Shown: positions 1 through 8,403 of the stretch, in pieces
How the letters are laid out: every line of letters starts with the position of its first letter
Position numbering within the stretch: position 1 is the stretch's first letter
Source: an uncultured Lutibacter sp.
GTDB taxonomy: Bacteria; Bacteroidota; Bacteroidia; Flavobacteriales; Flavobacteriaceae
DNA length: 64,000 nt
Reading direction: 5' to 3'
NCBI RefSeq assembly: GCF_947493565.1
Contig: NZ_CANLRG010000008.1
Coordinates: forward strand, 62,001-126,000
The notes under the pieces: model-generated
What the model saw: the letters and a program-made list of their open reading frames with translations, nothing else
Told to the model about the DNA's origin: nothing
Databases searched by the model: none
Program-made: the position numbers and the translations under genes

Positions 1-746
1 GCATTCAATTCAAGAGCTCCCCAAGCTGAAAGCTTTAAAATACTTGGTCCACTTAACCCCCAATGAGTAATTAATAAAGGACCTTGTTCAAATAATTTAG
101 AATTCAACACTTTAATGGATGCATTTGGAACAGAAATACCAGGAATATCTTTTAATAATTGATTTGAAATATTAAACGTAAATAACGATGGTACTGGTTC
201 AATAATAGAATGTCCTAATTTTTCAACCATGTTCCATACTTTAGAATTACTTCCTGTAGCTACTAACAGGTAATCAGCTTCAAAATTATTTTTTTCAGTA
301 GTAATTTGATACTTTTCTTGTTGTTTATCTATTGCATTAACCCTAGTACTTGTCAAAATTTTTACTCCAACATTTTTTGCACTTTCTAAAAAACAATCTA
401 CGATAGTTTGAGAAGAATTACTTTCAGGAAAAACTCGATTATCGTTTTCAATTTTTAGCAAAATCCCTCTTTTTTCAAACCATTCCATAGTATCACCAGT
501 CATAAACTGATGAAAAGGGCCTAATAATTCTTTTTTTCCACGAGGATAAAATTCTATCAATTCACTTGGTGTAAAACAAGCATGTGTTACATTGCACCTA
601 CCACCACCACTTACTTTCACTTTTTGTAATACTTTATTACTCCCTTCTAAAATTATTACTTCCAAATTAGGGTTGAATTCTGCAGCATTAATTGCTGCAA
701 AAAAGCCAGCAGCACCACCTCCAATAATGATAAATTTCTTTTTCAT
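1..746 (-). CDS. NAD(P)/FAD-dependent oxidoreductase, HI0933/BaiN-like (3' part lies outside the window)
   Basis: The reverse strand from the ATG at 744-746 reads MKKKFIIIGGGAAGFFAAIN, a GxGxxG dinucleotide-binding fold at the very N-terminus. It is followed by SGGGRCNVTH, ATGSNSKVW and THWGLSGPSILKLSAWG, blocks I associate with the HI0933/BaiN flavoprotein family. About 248 residues are present; family members run near 400, so the C-terminal part is cut by the window edge. The start codon overlaps the stop of the GHMP kinase by one base, so it is probably translationally coupled as the third gene of the HMG-CoA reductase operon. The substrate cannot be told from the sequence; a role beside mevalonate genes is only contextual. 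Confidence 0.85.
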   Translation of the reverse strand, partial: MKKKFIIIGGGAAGFFAAINAAEFNPNLEVIILEGSNKVLQKVKVSGGGRCNVTHACFTPSELIEFYPRGKKELLGPFHQFMTGDTMEWFEKRGILLKIENDNRVFPESNSSQTIVDCFLESAKNVGVKILTSTRVNAIDKQQEKYQITTEKNNFEADYLLVATGSNSKVWNMVEKLGHSIIEPVPSLFTFNISNQLLKDIPGISVPNASIKVLNSKLFEQGPLLITHWGLSGPSILKLSAWGALELN

Positions 747-1672
747 TACAAAATTAAGTCTGTATAAGGTATTACTGTTTGGAAACCTTTGCTATTAAAA
801 TAGTTAGGAGTATCATTATTGCCTGTTGCCAAAATAAAATCACCTCCCCAAGCCCCTAAGCTTTTAGTTTGCCCAAAATAATCGGTAAATAATTCTTTTT
901 GAACTGGGTTTATTTGAATAATTTTTGAAACTAGTTGCTCATGCTCAATTAAAAGTTGTTCAAAATCTTGTAATTTATCACAAGTTAAAAATGAAGTTGA
1001 CAAATTTGAAATATATTGAATTTCGGAAGTTAATTTTCCTTTTAACTTCTTGTAACGTATAATTCCTTCTCTACTATTTTGCTTTTTGTTTAAATACACA
1101 AAATACAATTGATTTTTAAAAACTGGATTAAAATTTACTTGCTCAATTAATGGTTTAGCACCATTTCTCTTATATAAAATTGGGGTATTGTATTGTGCAC
1201 AAGCTATATCGTAACCGCTTCCACCAAATGTATTTTCAAGTAATTGATATGGATTAACTTTTGCCCAATTGGCTATGTTATTAATTAAAGTTGAAGAAGT
1301 GCCCAAACCCCAATTTTTTGGAAATGTTAAATTGGTTTTTACCTTAAATCCATTATTTGAATTTAAAAAAGAAGGATTCAATTTTTGTGTTTCTTGTAAA
1401 ATAGTTCTTAAATTTTCAGCTAAAGTATCGTTTCCTCCGTCTTCACTAGCTTCAAAAGTTGCACTTACTAAACGAAGGTTGGGTAAATCAAAAATTACTT
1501 CTAACCAACAAATTCCTTCATTAGTGAAACTATTCCAAATTAACTGAGGCTCTTTTATTGATGTTACTTGCAAATTTTGTCCACAAGCAGTTGGAACCGC
1601 TAATGAAGTTGCTCCATCAAGTACAAAATATTCACCTGTAAGTAATAATTTACCATTGCTGTAATACTCCAT
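746..1672 (-). CDS. GYDIA-family GHMP kinase (mevalonate-pathway type)
   Basis: This 308-residue protein carries the GHMP-kinase ATP loop as GLGTSSTL in the middle of the protein and, further on, the GGSGYDIACAQ block that names the GYDIA family of Bacteroidota kinases. The N-terminus (GKLLLTGEYFVLDGATSLAVP) matches the substrate-side start of GHMP kinases. It lies one base downstream of the HMG-CoA reductase stop and overlaps the next gene by one base, so the three form a tight operon. By neighbourhood it likely phosphorylates mevalonate or a mevalonate phosphate in isoprenoid synthesis in the cytoplasm. The exact step is not decidable from sequence. Confidence 0.85.
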   Translation of the reverse strand: MEYYSNGKLLLTGEYFVLDGATSLAVPTACGQNLQVTSIKEPQLIWNSFTNEGICWLEVIFDLPNLRLVSATFEASEDGGNDTLAENLRTILQETQKLNPSFLNSNNGFKVKTNLTFPKNWGLGTSSTLINNIANWAKVNPYQLLENTFGGSGYDIACAQYNTPILYKRNGAKPLIEQVNFNPVFKNQLYFVYLNKKQNSREGIIRYKKLKGKLTSEIQYISNLSTSFLTCDKLQDFEQLLIEHEQLVSKIIQINPVQKELFTDYFGQTKSLGAWGGDFILATGNNDTPNYFNSKGFQTVIPYTDLIL

Positions 1673-1673
1673 G

Positions 1674-2951
1674 TTAATTATCTCCTATTAATTTTTTATA
1701 TGCTTCAACAACCGCATTATGAGTAATGGTTTTATTTTCAAAATAATTAATTAAAAACTGCTTTTCCTCTTCACTAGCACCTAACTGCTTTATAATGTTA
1801 GTTAAGTGCATTTTCATATGTCCTTTTTGAATTCCAGTAGTTGTTAAGGCTCTTAAAGCTGCAAAATTTTGTGCCAAACCAGCAACAGCAATAATTTCCA
1901 TCAATTCTTTTGCGGATGGATTTCCTAATAATTTTAATGAAAGTTTAGATAGTGGATGTAAAGATGTTAATCCTCCAATGGTGCCAAGCGCTAATGGTAT
2001 TTCAATCCAAAATTTAAAAACTCCATTTTCAATAGAAGCATTTGTTAAACTTTTATAAGTTCCACTTTTTGAAGCGTAGGCATGCGCACCGGCTTCAATA
2101 GCTCTAAAATCGTTCCCTGTTGCAATTACTACTGCATCAATACCATTCATAATTCCTTTATTATGAGTTACTGCTCGATGAGGTTCTGCATTGGCTATTT
2201 GAACAGCCTGTACAAATTTTTGAGCAAACAATTCAGCATTTTCTGCATACAACTCTTCTACTTTACAACTTACCTCGGCATAAACCAAACATTCTGGAAC
2301 ATAGTTTGATAAAATGCTCATCACTATTTGAATTCCTTCTTTTTCAAATTCATGAGCGATGGCTTCTAAACAAGAGTTGATAAAATTAGCGCCCATACTA
2401 TCTACAGTTTCAAATGTGACATGAAGCTGATAGTAATTGGCTAATTCCGATGTTTTATCTCGAAGTTCAATATCTAAAATTCCACCTCCTCGATTTTTCA
2501 TGTTTTGAGTAATGGTCTCTGTAGCTTTCAACAACTCTTCTTTTTTTTGATTAAAGTATGTTTGAAGTTCACCCTTATTATTTTGAAACATAAAATGGAC
2601 CTGACCTACTTTTTTTGTAGAAATCACTTTTGCCTTAAACCCACCTCTAGTACTCCAAAATTTAGCAACCAAAGAGGCTGCAGCCACCACCGAACTTTCT
2701 TCAATTGCCATAGGGATTGCATAATCCTTTCCATTTATAAGAAAGTTTGGAGCAATTCCAAAGGGTACATAAAAATTAGAAATCGTATTTTCAATAAAAT
2801 CATCATGTAAATCTTGTAATATTGGATTTGCATTCCAATATTGCATTAAAACTTGCTTCACTTTAATATCATTATCAAAAAAATTTGAAACTAACCAATC
2901 TATTTTTTCCAGTTTTGTAAGTTTTGAAAATCCATTTACGGTTTTGGGCAT
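1674..2951 (-). CDS. hydroxymethylglutaryl-CoA reductase, class II
   Basis: Interconverts HMG-CoA and mevalonate. From the ATG at 2951 the product is 425 residues. Visible class II signatures are ENTISNFYVPFG (from residue 54), EESSVVAAAS (84-93, catalytic Glu), DSMGANFINSC, HNKGIMNGIDAV with the catalytic Lys, GND 16 residues later (catalytic Asp) and QKGHM (catalytic His). A TTG at 2975 is in frame and would add 8 residues, but that TTG is part of a TATCTTTG promoter box, so I prefer the ATG. It is the first gene of an operon with the GHMP kinase and the FAD oxidoreductase. Class II enzymes were first described as degradative; in Flavobacteria they serve the mevalonate pathway. Confidence 0.93.
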   Translation of the reverse strand: MPKTVNGFSKLTKLEKIDWLVSNFFDNDIKVKQVLMQYWNANPILQDLHDDFIENTISNFYVPFGIAPNFLINGKDYAIPMAIEESSVVAAASLVAKFWSTRGGFKAKVISTKKVGQVHFMFQNNKGELQTYFNQKKEELLKATETITQNMKNRGGGILDIELRDKTSELANYYQLHVTFETVDSMGANFINSCLEAIAHEFEKEGIQIVMSILSNYVPECLVYAEVSCKVEELYAENAELFAQKFVQAVQIANAEPHRAVTHNKGIMNGIDAVVIATGNDFRAIEAGAHAYASKSGTYKSLTNASIENGVFKFWIEIPLALGTIGGLTSLHPLSKLSLKLLGNPSAKELMEIIAVAGLAQNFAALRALTTTGIQKGHMKMHLTNIIKQLGASEEEKQFLINYFENKTITHNAVVEAYKKLIGDN

Positions 2952-2972
2952 GGTGCTGTTTTTTTGTTTTGA

Positions 2973-2980
2973 CAAAGATA
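2973..2980 (-). promoter_or_regulatory. Bacteroidota -7 box for the HMG-CoA reductase operon
   Basis: The minus strand reads TATCTTTG, an exact TAnnTTTG match, 21 bases upstream of the chosen ATG at 2951. No well-placed -33 TTTG is seen. The box overlaps the alternative TTG start, which argues against that start. Confidence 0.5.
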
Positions 2981-3099
2981 ATTTTTTTAAATATTAAAAT
3001 TTAACAAATATCCTTTATGAGTACTTTTATGATTTTTTTCAGGTCCGTTTTGCGAAATTTTTCTTAAACTTGACACTTATTTTAAGAAATCATAATTTT

Positions 3100-5289
3100 A
3101 TGAAAAAATTATTTATTCTATTTATTAGTATAACTTCCTTAGCAACAGCGCAAAAACAAGACATTTCATTAGAAGAAATTTGGAACGGCACTTTTAGCAC
3201 CCAAAGAATGAATTCTTTAAATTCTATGAATGGAGATTTTTATTCCCTATTAAATTTTGATAGAAATTCACGCAGCACTTCAGTTGATAAATATAGTTAT
3301 GCTACACTAGAAAAAGTAGAAACTATTGTTGATAGTAAAAACTTACAAGGTTTAAAATATTTTGAAAGCTATAATTTTAATAATGATGAAACAAAATTAT
3401 TACTTGGTGTAGACTCAGAACCTATTTACAGAAGATCTAGTTTAGGAGTTTTTTACGTATATGATTTGGCTACAAAAAAGTTACAATTAGTTGATAAAGA
3501 CAAAATACAAGAACCTACTTTTTCACCAGATAGCAAAAAAGTAGCCTACGCAAAAAACAATAATATTTTTATTAAAAATTTAGAAACCAATGAAATAACT
3601 CAGGTGACTTTTGATGGGAAGAAAAATTTTATTATTAATGGTATTTGCGATTGGGTATATGAAGAAGAATTTTCATTTGTAAGAGCTTTTGATTGGAGTG
3701 CAGATAGTACAAATATTGCATTTTTACGTTTTGATGAAACTGAAGTTCCAACTTTTTCAATGGATATTACAGGTAAAAACCTTTATCCAACACAACAAGT
3801 TTTTAAATACCCAAAAGCGGGTGAAAAAAATGCGGTTGTTACCTTGCATTTGTATAACATTTTTAACAAAAAAACTTCAAAAATAAATGTTGGTGATTAT
3901 GAATACATTCCTAGAATAAAGTGGACTAATCAAGCTAATATTTTAAGCGTAACTACACTTAATCGCCATCAAAACAATTTAAATTTATACTTTATAAATG
4001 CTACCGATAATTCTGCTAAGGTTGTTTTAAATGAAACGGACAAAGCATATGTAGATATTCATGACAATTTAACTTTTTTAACAGACAATAGCTTTATTTG
4101 GACAAGTGAAAAGGATGGATTTAATCATATTTATCATTATTCAAATGAAGGAGTTCTAAAAAACCAAATTACAAATGGTGATTGGGAAGTCACTAATTTT
4201 TATGGTATTAATGAAAAAACAAAAACTCTTTATTACCAATCTGTTGAAGATGGTTCTATCAACCGAACAATTTATTCTATAAAATTAAATGGAAAAGATA
4301 AAAAAAGATTAACCAATGCATCAGGAACCAATTATGCCTCATTTAGTAAAAATTTAAATTATTTTATCAATACTTTTTCTGACGCTAATATGCCGCCTAT
4401 ATATACACTTCATAATGCAAAAGGCACAAAATTAAAAGAGGTATTAAACAATCAAAAACTTTTAGAAAAATTAAACACCTATAAGCTTTCCAAAAAAGAA
4501 TTTTTTACCTTAAAAACTGAACATGGTGCGTTTAATGCTTGGATATTAAAACCTTCTAATTTTGATGCCAATAAAAAGTATCCGCTATTTATGACACAAT
4601 ATTCTGGCCCAGGTTCACAATCTGTTAGTAATAGTTGGAATGGAACTAACGATTATTGGTTTCAACATTTAGCTCAACAAGGTTATATTATAGTTTGTGT
4701 TGATGGAAGAGGAACAGGTTTTAAAGGTGCCGAATTTAAAAAATCAACCTATCTAAATTTAGTTAAATACGAAACTATAGATCAAATTGATGCTGCAAAA
4801 GAATTAGCTAAAAGACCGTATATTGATGCAAATGAAATTGGTATTTGGGGATGGAGCTTTGGAGGACATATGAGTACTAACTGCTTATTAAAAGGAAATG
4901 ATGTTTTTAAAATGGCAATTGCAGTTGCACCTGTAACCAGTTGGCGATTTTATGACTCGGTTTATACAGAACGATTTTTAAGAACTCCTCAAGAAAATCC
5001 TGCAGGATATGATGAAAATTCTCCTATTAATTATGCTAATATGCTTAAAGGTAAATTTTTGTTAGTTCATGGAAGTGGGGACGACAATGTACACGTGCAA
5101 AATACCATGCGTTTAACCAATGCGCTGATTGAAGCAAATAAACCTTTTGAACAAGCTATTTATCCAGATAAAACACATGGAATATACAGAGGTAAAAACA
5201 CAAGATTACATTTGTACAATAAAATGACTACTTTTATCAAAGAAAATTTAGGAAAAAAAGAACATACAATGAAGCCTTTTATAGATTAA
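3100..5289 (+). CDS. secreted dipeptidyl peptidase IV, S9 family
   Basis: Removes N-terminal dipeptides, typically Xaa-Pro. The 729-residue product starts with a signal peptide (MKKLFILFISITSLATAQ) and so acts in the periplasm or at the surface. The N-terminal half is a beta-propeller containing the DPP IV double-Glu motif (DWVYEEEF), and the C-terminal alpha/beta hydrolase has the nucleophile motif GWSFGGHMS (Ser586), the Asp in GSGDDNVH (Asp661) and the His in KTHGIYRG (His693). An in-frame TTG at 3070 would add ten residues in front of the signal peptide, so the ATG at 3100 is chosen. It stands 52 bases ahead of three peptide transporters, fitting a peptide-feeding operon. Confidence 0.93.
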   Translation: MKKLFILFISITSLATAQKQDISLEEIWNGTFSTQRMNSLNSMNGDFYSLLNFDRNSRSTSVDKYSYATLEKVETIVDSKNLQGLKYFESYNFNNDETKLLLGVDSEPIYRRSSLGVFYVYDLATKKLQLVDKDKIQEPTFSPDSKKVAYAKNNNIFIKNLETNEITQVTFDGKKNFIINGICDWVYEEEFSFVRAFDWSADSTNIAFLRFDETEVPTFSMDITGKNLYPTQQVFKYPKAGEKNAVVTLHLYNIFNKKTSKINVGDYEYIPRIKWTNQANILSVTTLNRHQNNLNLYFINATDNSAKVVLNETDKAYVDIHDNLTFLTDNSFIWTSEKDGFNHIYHYSNEGVLKNQITNGDWEVTNFYGINEKTKTLYYQSVEDGSINRTIYSIKLNGKDKKRLTNASGTNYASFSKNLNYFINTFSDANMPPIYTLHNAKGTKLKEVLNNQKLLEKLNTYKLSKKEFFTLKTEHGAFNAWILKPSNFDANKKYPLFMTQYSGPGSQSVSNSWNGTNDYWFQHLAQQGYIIVCVDGRGTGFKGAEFKKSTYLNLVKYETIDQIDAAKELAKRPYIDANEIGIWGWSFGGHMSTNCLLKGNDVFKMAIAVAPVTSWRFYDSVYTERFLRTPQENPAGYDENSPINYANMLKGKFLLVHGSGDDNVHVQNTMRLTNALIEANKPFEQAIYPDKTHGIYRGKNTRLHLYNKMTTFIKENLGKKEHTMKPFID

Positions 5290-5341
5290 TAAGCTTCAAA
5301 AACTAAAAACTGTTTTAAATAATTTAATTTAAATAATCATT

Positions 5342-6832
5342 ATGACAAATAATCAAATTAAGCAAGGACATCCACAAGGGCTAATGACGCTGTTTTTCTC
5401 TGAAATGTGGGAAAGAGTTTGTTACTATGGAATGAGAGTACTTTTAACACTTTATTTAGTAAAATCTTTAATGAAAGGCGATGCGGATGCGGCTTTAATT
5501 TATGGAGCATATACTGGATTGGTTTATGCTGCTCCAATACTTGGGGGTAAAATGGCTGATAAATTTTTGGGATATAGAAATGCCGTTTTATTAGGAGCTA
5601 TTTTAATGGCTATTGGTGAGTTTTTAATTTTAGGAGGTTCTGAACAATTTTTAATGATTGGTATGGGAGCACTAATTATAGGTAATGGTTATTTTAAAGC
5701 AAATATTTCTACAATTGTTGGTAAATTATATGAAGATGGTGATCCAAGAAGAGATTCTGGATTTACTATTTTTTATATAGGAATTAATATTGGAGCACTT
5801 TTAGCTACAACCGTTATTGCATACGTTGGTGAAACTTATGGTTTTAAATATGGCTTTGGCTTAGCAGGTATTGGTATGCTTTTAGGACTTATCATCTTTT
5901 GGACAGGTAGAAATAATTATGCAGCTGCAGAAGGATTAGGTTTTACCGAAGAAGGTAAGCAAAAAGTTTTTGGACCTTTAAACAAAGCACATATGGTCGG
6001 AATTTTATCGTTACTTTTAATCCCAGTGTGCTATTTTTTAATACTTCAAAATAGTTGGATGGACTATATTTTAATTGGTCTGTTTTTATTTATTTCATTT
6101 ACATTAATCAAAGCAGGAATTACCGCAGACGCTGAACAAAAAGTTTCTATTTGGAAAGATAGAATGATAGCTTTATTAATTTTTATGATTATTAACATTA
6201 CCTTTTGGGCTTGCTTTGAACAAGCAGGAACTTCATTAACATTGTTTGCTGACAGAAATGTTGATAGAAGTATTTTTGGCTGGGAAATGCCTGCATCTAT
6301 GACCCAGTTTTTTAACCCATTCTTTATTATTGTTTTTGGTTCAATATTTTCAGTAATGTGGGTAAAACTTGCTAACATAGGTAAAAACCCAAGTATTCCT
6401 TTAAAATTTGCTTTCGGAATTTTACAACTGGCATTAGGGTTTTTAGTAACTAATGTTGGTTTACAATTTGTAAATGAAGCTTATCAAGTACCTTTAATTA
6501 CGTTAGTAGTTCTTTATCTATTGCATACAACTGGTGAATTATTCTTATCCCCAATTGGATTATCAATGGTAACTAAACTATCTCCGAAAAATATTGCTGG
6601 TACTGCAATGGGAGCTTGGTTTTTAAGTTTTGCAATTGCTAATTATGTCGGAGGTAAAATTGCTTCATTAACTGGAGGGCATAGTGATAGCGGACAAGTA
6701 TTAACCGCTGCAGAAGGTTTAGATAAATACATCTCAATCTTTTCAACTATTGGATTTGTATTAATTGGTATTTCATTACTGATTATAATTTTTAACAAAC
6801 CTCTAAAAAAATTAATGCACGGAGTAGTTTAG
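5342..6832 (+). CDS. POT/PTR2-family proton-dependent oligopeptide transporter (first of three)
   Basis: Inner-membrane importer of di- and tripeptides driven by protons. The 496-residue protein has about 12-14 hydrophobic segments and the POT signature near the N-terminus (EMWERVCYYGMRVLL, a variant of ExxERFxYYG), plus FYIGINIGALLA and FEQAGTSLTLFADR blocks typical of the family. It lies 52 bases after the dipeptidyl peptidase IV gene and is likely co-transcribed with it; a hairpin with a T-run follows at 6879-6911. The last residues (KPLKKLMHGV) closely match the end of the third transporter (NPVLKKLMHGVK), pointing to a duplication between those two. Confidence 0.92.
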   Translation: MTNNQIKQGHPQGLMTLFFSEMWERVCYYGMRVLLTLYLVKSLMKGDADAALIYGAYTGLVYAAPILGGKMADKFLGYRNAVLLGAILMAIGEFLILGGSEQFLMIGMGALIIGNGYFKANISTIVGKLYEDGDPRRDSGFTIFYIGINIGALLATTVIAYVGETYGFKYGFGLAGIGMLLGLIIFWTGRNNYAAAEGLGFTEEGKQKVFGPLNKAHMVGILSLLLIPVCYFLILQNSWMDYILIGLFLFISFTLIKAGITADAEQKVSIWKDRMIALLIFMIINITFWACFEQAGTSLTLFADRNVDRSIFGWEMPASMTQFFNPFFIIVFGSIFSVMWVKLANIGKNPSIPLKFAFGILQLALGFLVTNVGLQFVNEAYQVPLITLVVLYLLHTTGELFLSPIGLSMVTKLSPKNIAGTAMGAWFLSFAIANYVGGKIASLTGGHSDSGQVLTAAEGLDKYISIFSTIGFVLIGISLLIIIFNKPLKKLMHGVV

Positions 6833-6878
6833 GACTTATTTAACTAGTTAAATGTTACAAAATATATAATATAACTTT

Positions 6879-6911
6879 AAAAAGCTCAAATACATGTGAT
6901 TTGGGCTTTTT
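6879..6911 (+). terminator. Rho-independent terminator between the first and second peptide transporters
   Basis: Arms 6879-6891 (AAAAAGCTCAAAT) and 6899-6911 (ATTTGGGCTTTTT) pair over 13 bases with one G-T wobble around a 7-base loop, and the descending arm ends in a T-run. It lies 46 bases after the stop of the first transporter. The next transporter would then need read-through or its own promoter. Confidence 0.7.
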
Positions 6912-6930
6912 ATATAAATAAATTTACAAT

Positions 6931-8379
6931 ATGAAATTTACACAGGTTTTTAAGAAGTTTCCAAGAGCATTTTGGGTAGCGAACACTATGGAATTGTTTG
7001 AACGTTGGGCATGGTATGGATTATTTGCTGTTTTAGCATTATACTTAACCAATTCAACTGATGACGGTGCTTTAGGATTTACTCAAAGTCAAAAAGGTAG
7101 TATTATGGGTACTGTAACTGGTATTCTTTATTTATTACCATTAATTACAGGAGCTATTGCTGATAGAATTGGTTATAAAAAAGTATTGATTATTGCATAT
7201 ATAATCCTTGGCTCAGGATATTTCTTTATGGGTGAAGTGTCTTCTTACGGATTGGTTTACTTCGCTTTTTTATGGGTTGCATTAGGTGCTGCTTTATTTA
7301 AACCTGTTATTTCTGCTACAATCACAAAAACTACTGATGATGAAACTTCATCTATTGGTTTTGGTATCTTTTATATGATGGTTAACATTGGTGGTTTTAT
7401 TGGGCCAATATTCTCATCAAAATTACGTGAAGCTTATGGTTGGAAAATTGTTTTCCTTATGGCTGCATCTGCAATAGCTGTTAACTTAATTTTAGTATTA
7501 TTCTTTTATAAAGAACCTGAAAGAGAAAAGTCAACCGAAAGTTTAGGAACTACTTTAAAAAAGTCATTAACCAATATAGTTACAGCTTTAGCCGATAAAA
7601 AGCTAACCTTGTTTTTATTAATTATGGTTGGCTTTTGGACCATGTTTAATCAACTTTTTTATACACTTCCAAACTTTATAGATCAATGGGTAAATACCAG
7701 TGTAATTTATGATTCTATCGCTAATATTTCTCCAAAATTAGCAGCAGCTATAGGAACCAAAGATGGAACAATTGCACCAGAAATGATGGTAAATTTAGAT
7801 GCTGGAGCAATTATACTTTTTCAAATACTAATTTCTACTTTAGTAATGCGATTTAAACCACTTAATGGTATTATTTCTGGTATTATTGTTAATGCTATTG
7901 GTATTGGATTGGCATTTAGCACTGGCAATGGCTTCTTTGTAATTCTTGGTATCTTCATTTTTGCATTAGGTGAAATGGCAAGTTCTCCAAAATTTACAGA
8001 ATATGTTGGTAAAATTGCTCCAAAAGGTAAAGAAGCACTATATATGGGGACTTCATTTTTACCTGTTGCCGTAGGAAACTATGTTACCGGGTTTTTATCT
8101 GGAGATGTGTACCAAGCTTGGTCAGATAAAATAAGCCTATTACAAACTGAAGTTGCCAAACGTGGTTTAGAAATTCAAGAAATTGGAGATGGGTTTTCTC
8201 AAAACGATTATATTGCAAAAGCAGGTGAATTAATGGGGATGACCAACCAACAATTAACAGATTTTTTATGGACAAGTTACAACCCCTCAAAAATTTGGAT
8301 GCTATTTAGTGCCATTGGTATTGGAACTGTTATCTGCTTGTATTTATACGATAAATTTATTATTGGAACTGTTAAATAA
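6931..8379 (+). CDS. POT/MFS-type peptide transporter (second, divergent copy)
   Basis: A 482-residue polytopic membrane protein of the major facilitator fold. The N-terminus reads FWVANTMELFERWAWYGLFAVLALYL, a relaxed form of the POT ExxERFxYYG signature, followed by ADRIGYKKVL (the MFS loop 2-3 motif) and FYMMVNIGGFIGP. It is less like the first and third transporters than those are like each other, so a different peptide size or substrate is plausible but not demonstrable. A terminator-like hairpin lies just upstream, and the third transporter starts 24 bases downstream, so it may head its own transcript. Confidence 0.85.
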   Translation: MKFTQVFKKFPRAFWVANTMELFERWAWYGLFAVLALYLTNSTDDGALGFTQSQKGSIMGTVTGILYLLPLITGAIADRIGYKKVLIIAYIILGSGYFFMGEVSSYGLVYFAFLWVALGAALFKPVISATITKTTDDETSSIGFGIFYMMVNIGGFIGPIFSSKLREAYGWKIVFLMAASAIAVNLILVLFFYKEPEREKSTESLGTTLKKSLTNIVTALADKKLTLFLLIMVGFWTMFNQLFYTLPNFIDQWVNTSVIYDSIANISPKLAAAIGTKDGTIAPEMMVNLDAGAIILFQILISTLVMRFKPLNGIISGIIVNAIGIGLAFSTGNGFFVILGIFIFALGEMASSPKFTEYVGKIAPKGKEALYMGTSFLPVAVGNYVTGFLSGDVYQAWSDKISLLQTEVAKRGLEIQEIGDGFSQNDYIAKAGELMGMTNQQLTDFLWTSYNPSKIWMLFSAIGIGTVICLYLYDKFIIGTVK

Positions 8380-8403
8380 TCTTAATTACCATCACTTATC
8401 AAT

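Noticed and set aside
592-1547. Plus-strand open frames over the FAD oxidoreductase and GHMP kinase genes
   Set aside because: They run antisense to clearly coding sequence, have low-complexity translations and no family motifs.
2952-2975. TTG start adding 8 residues to HMG-CoA reductase
   Set aside because: The TTG lies inside the TATCTTTG promoter box, so it would not be in the transcript.
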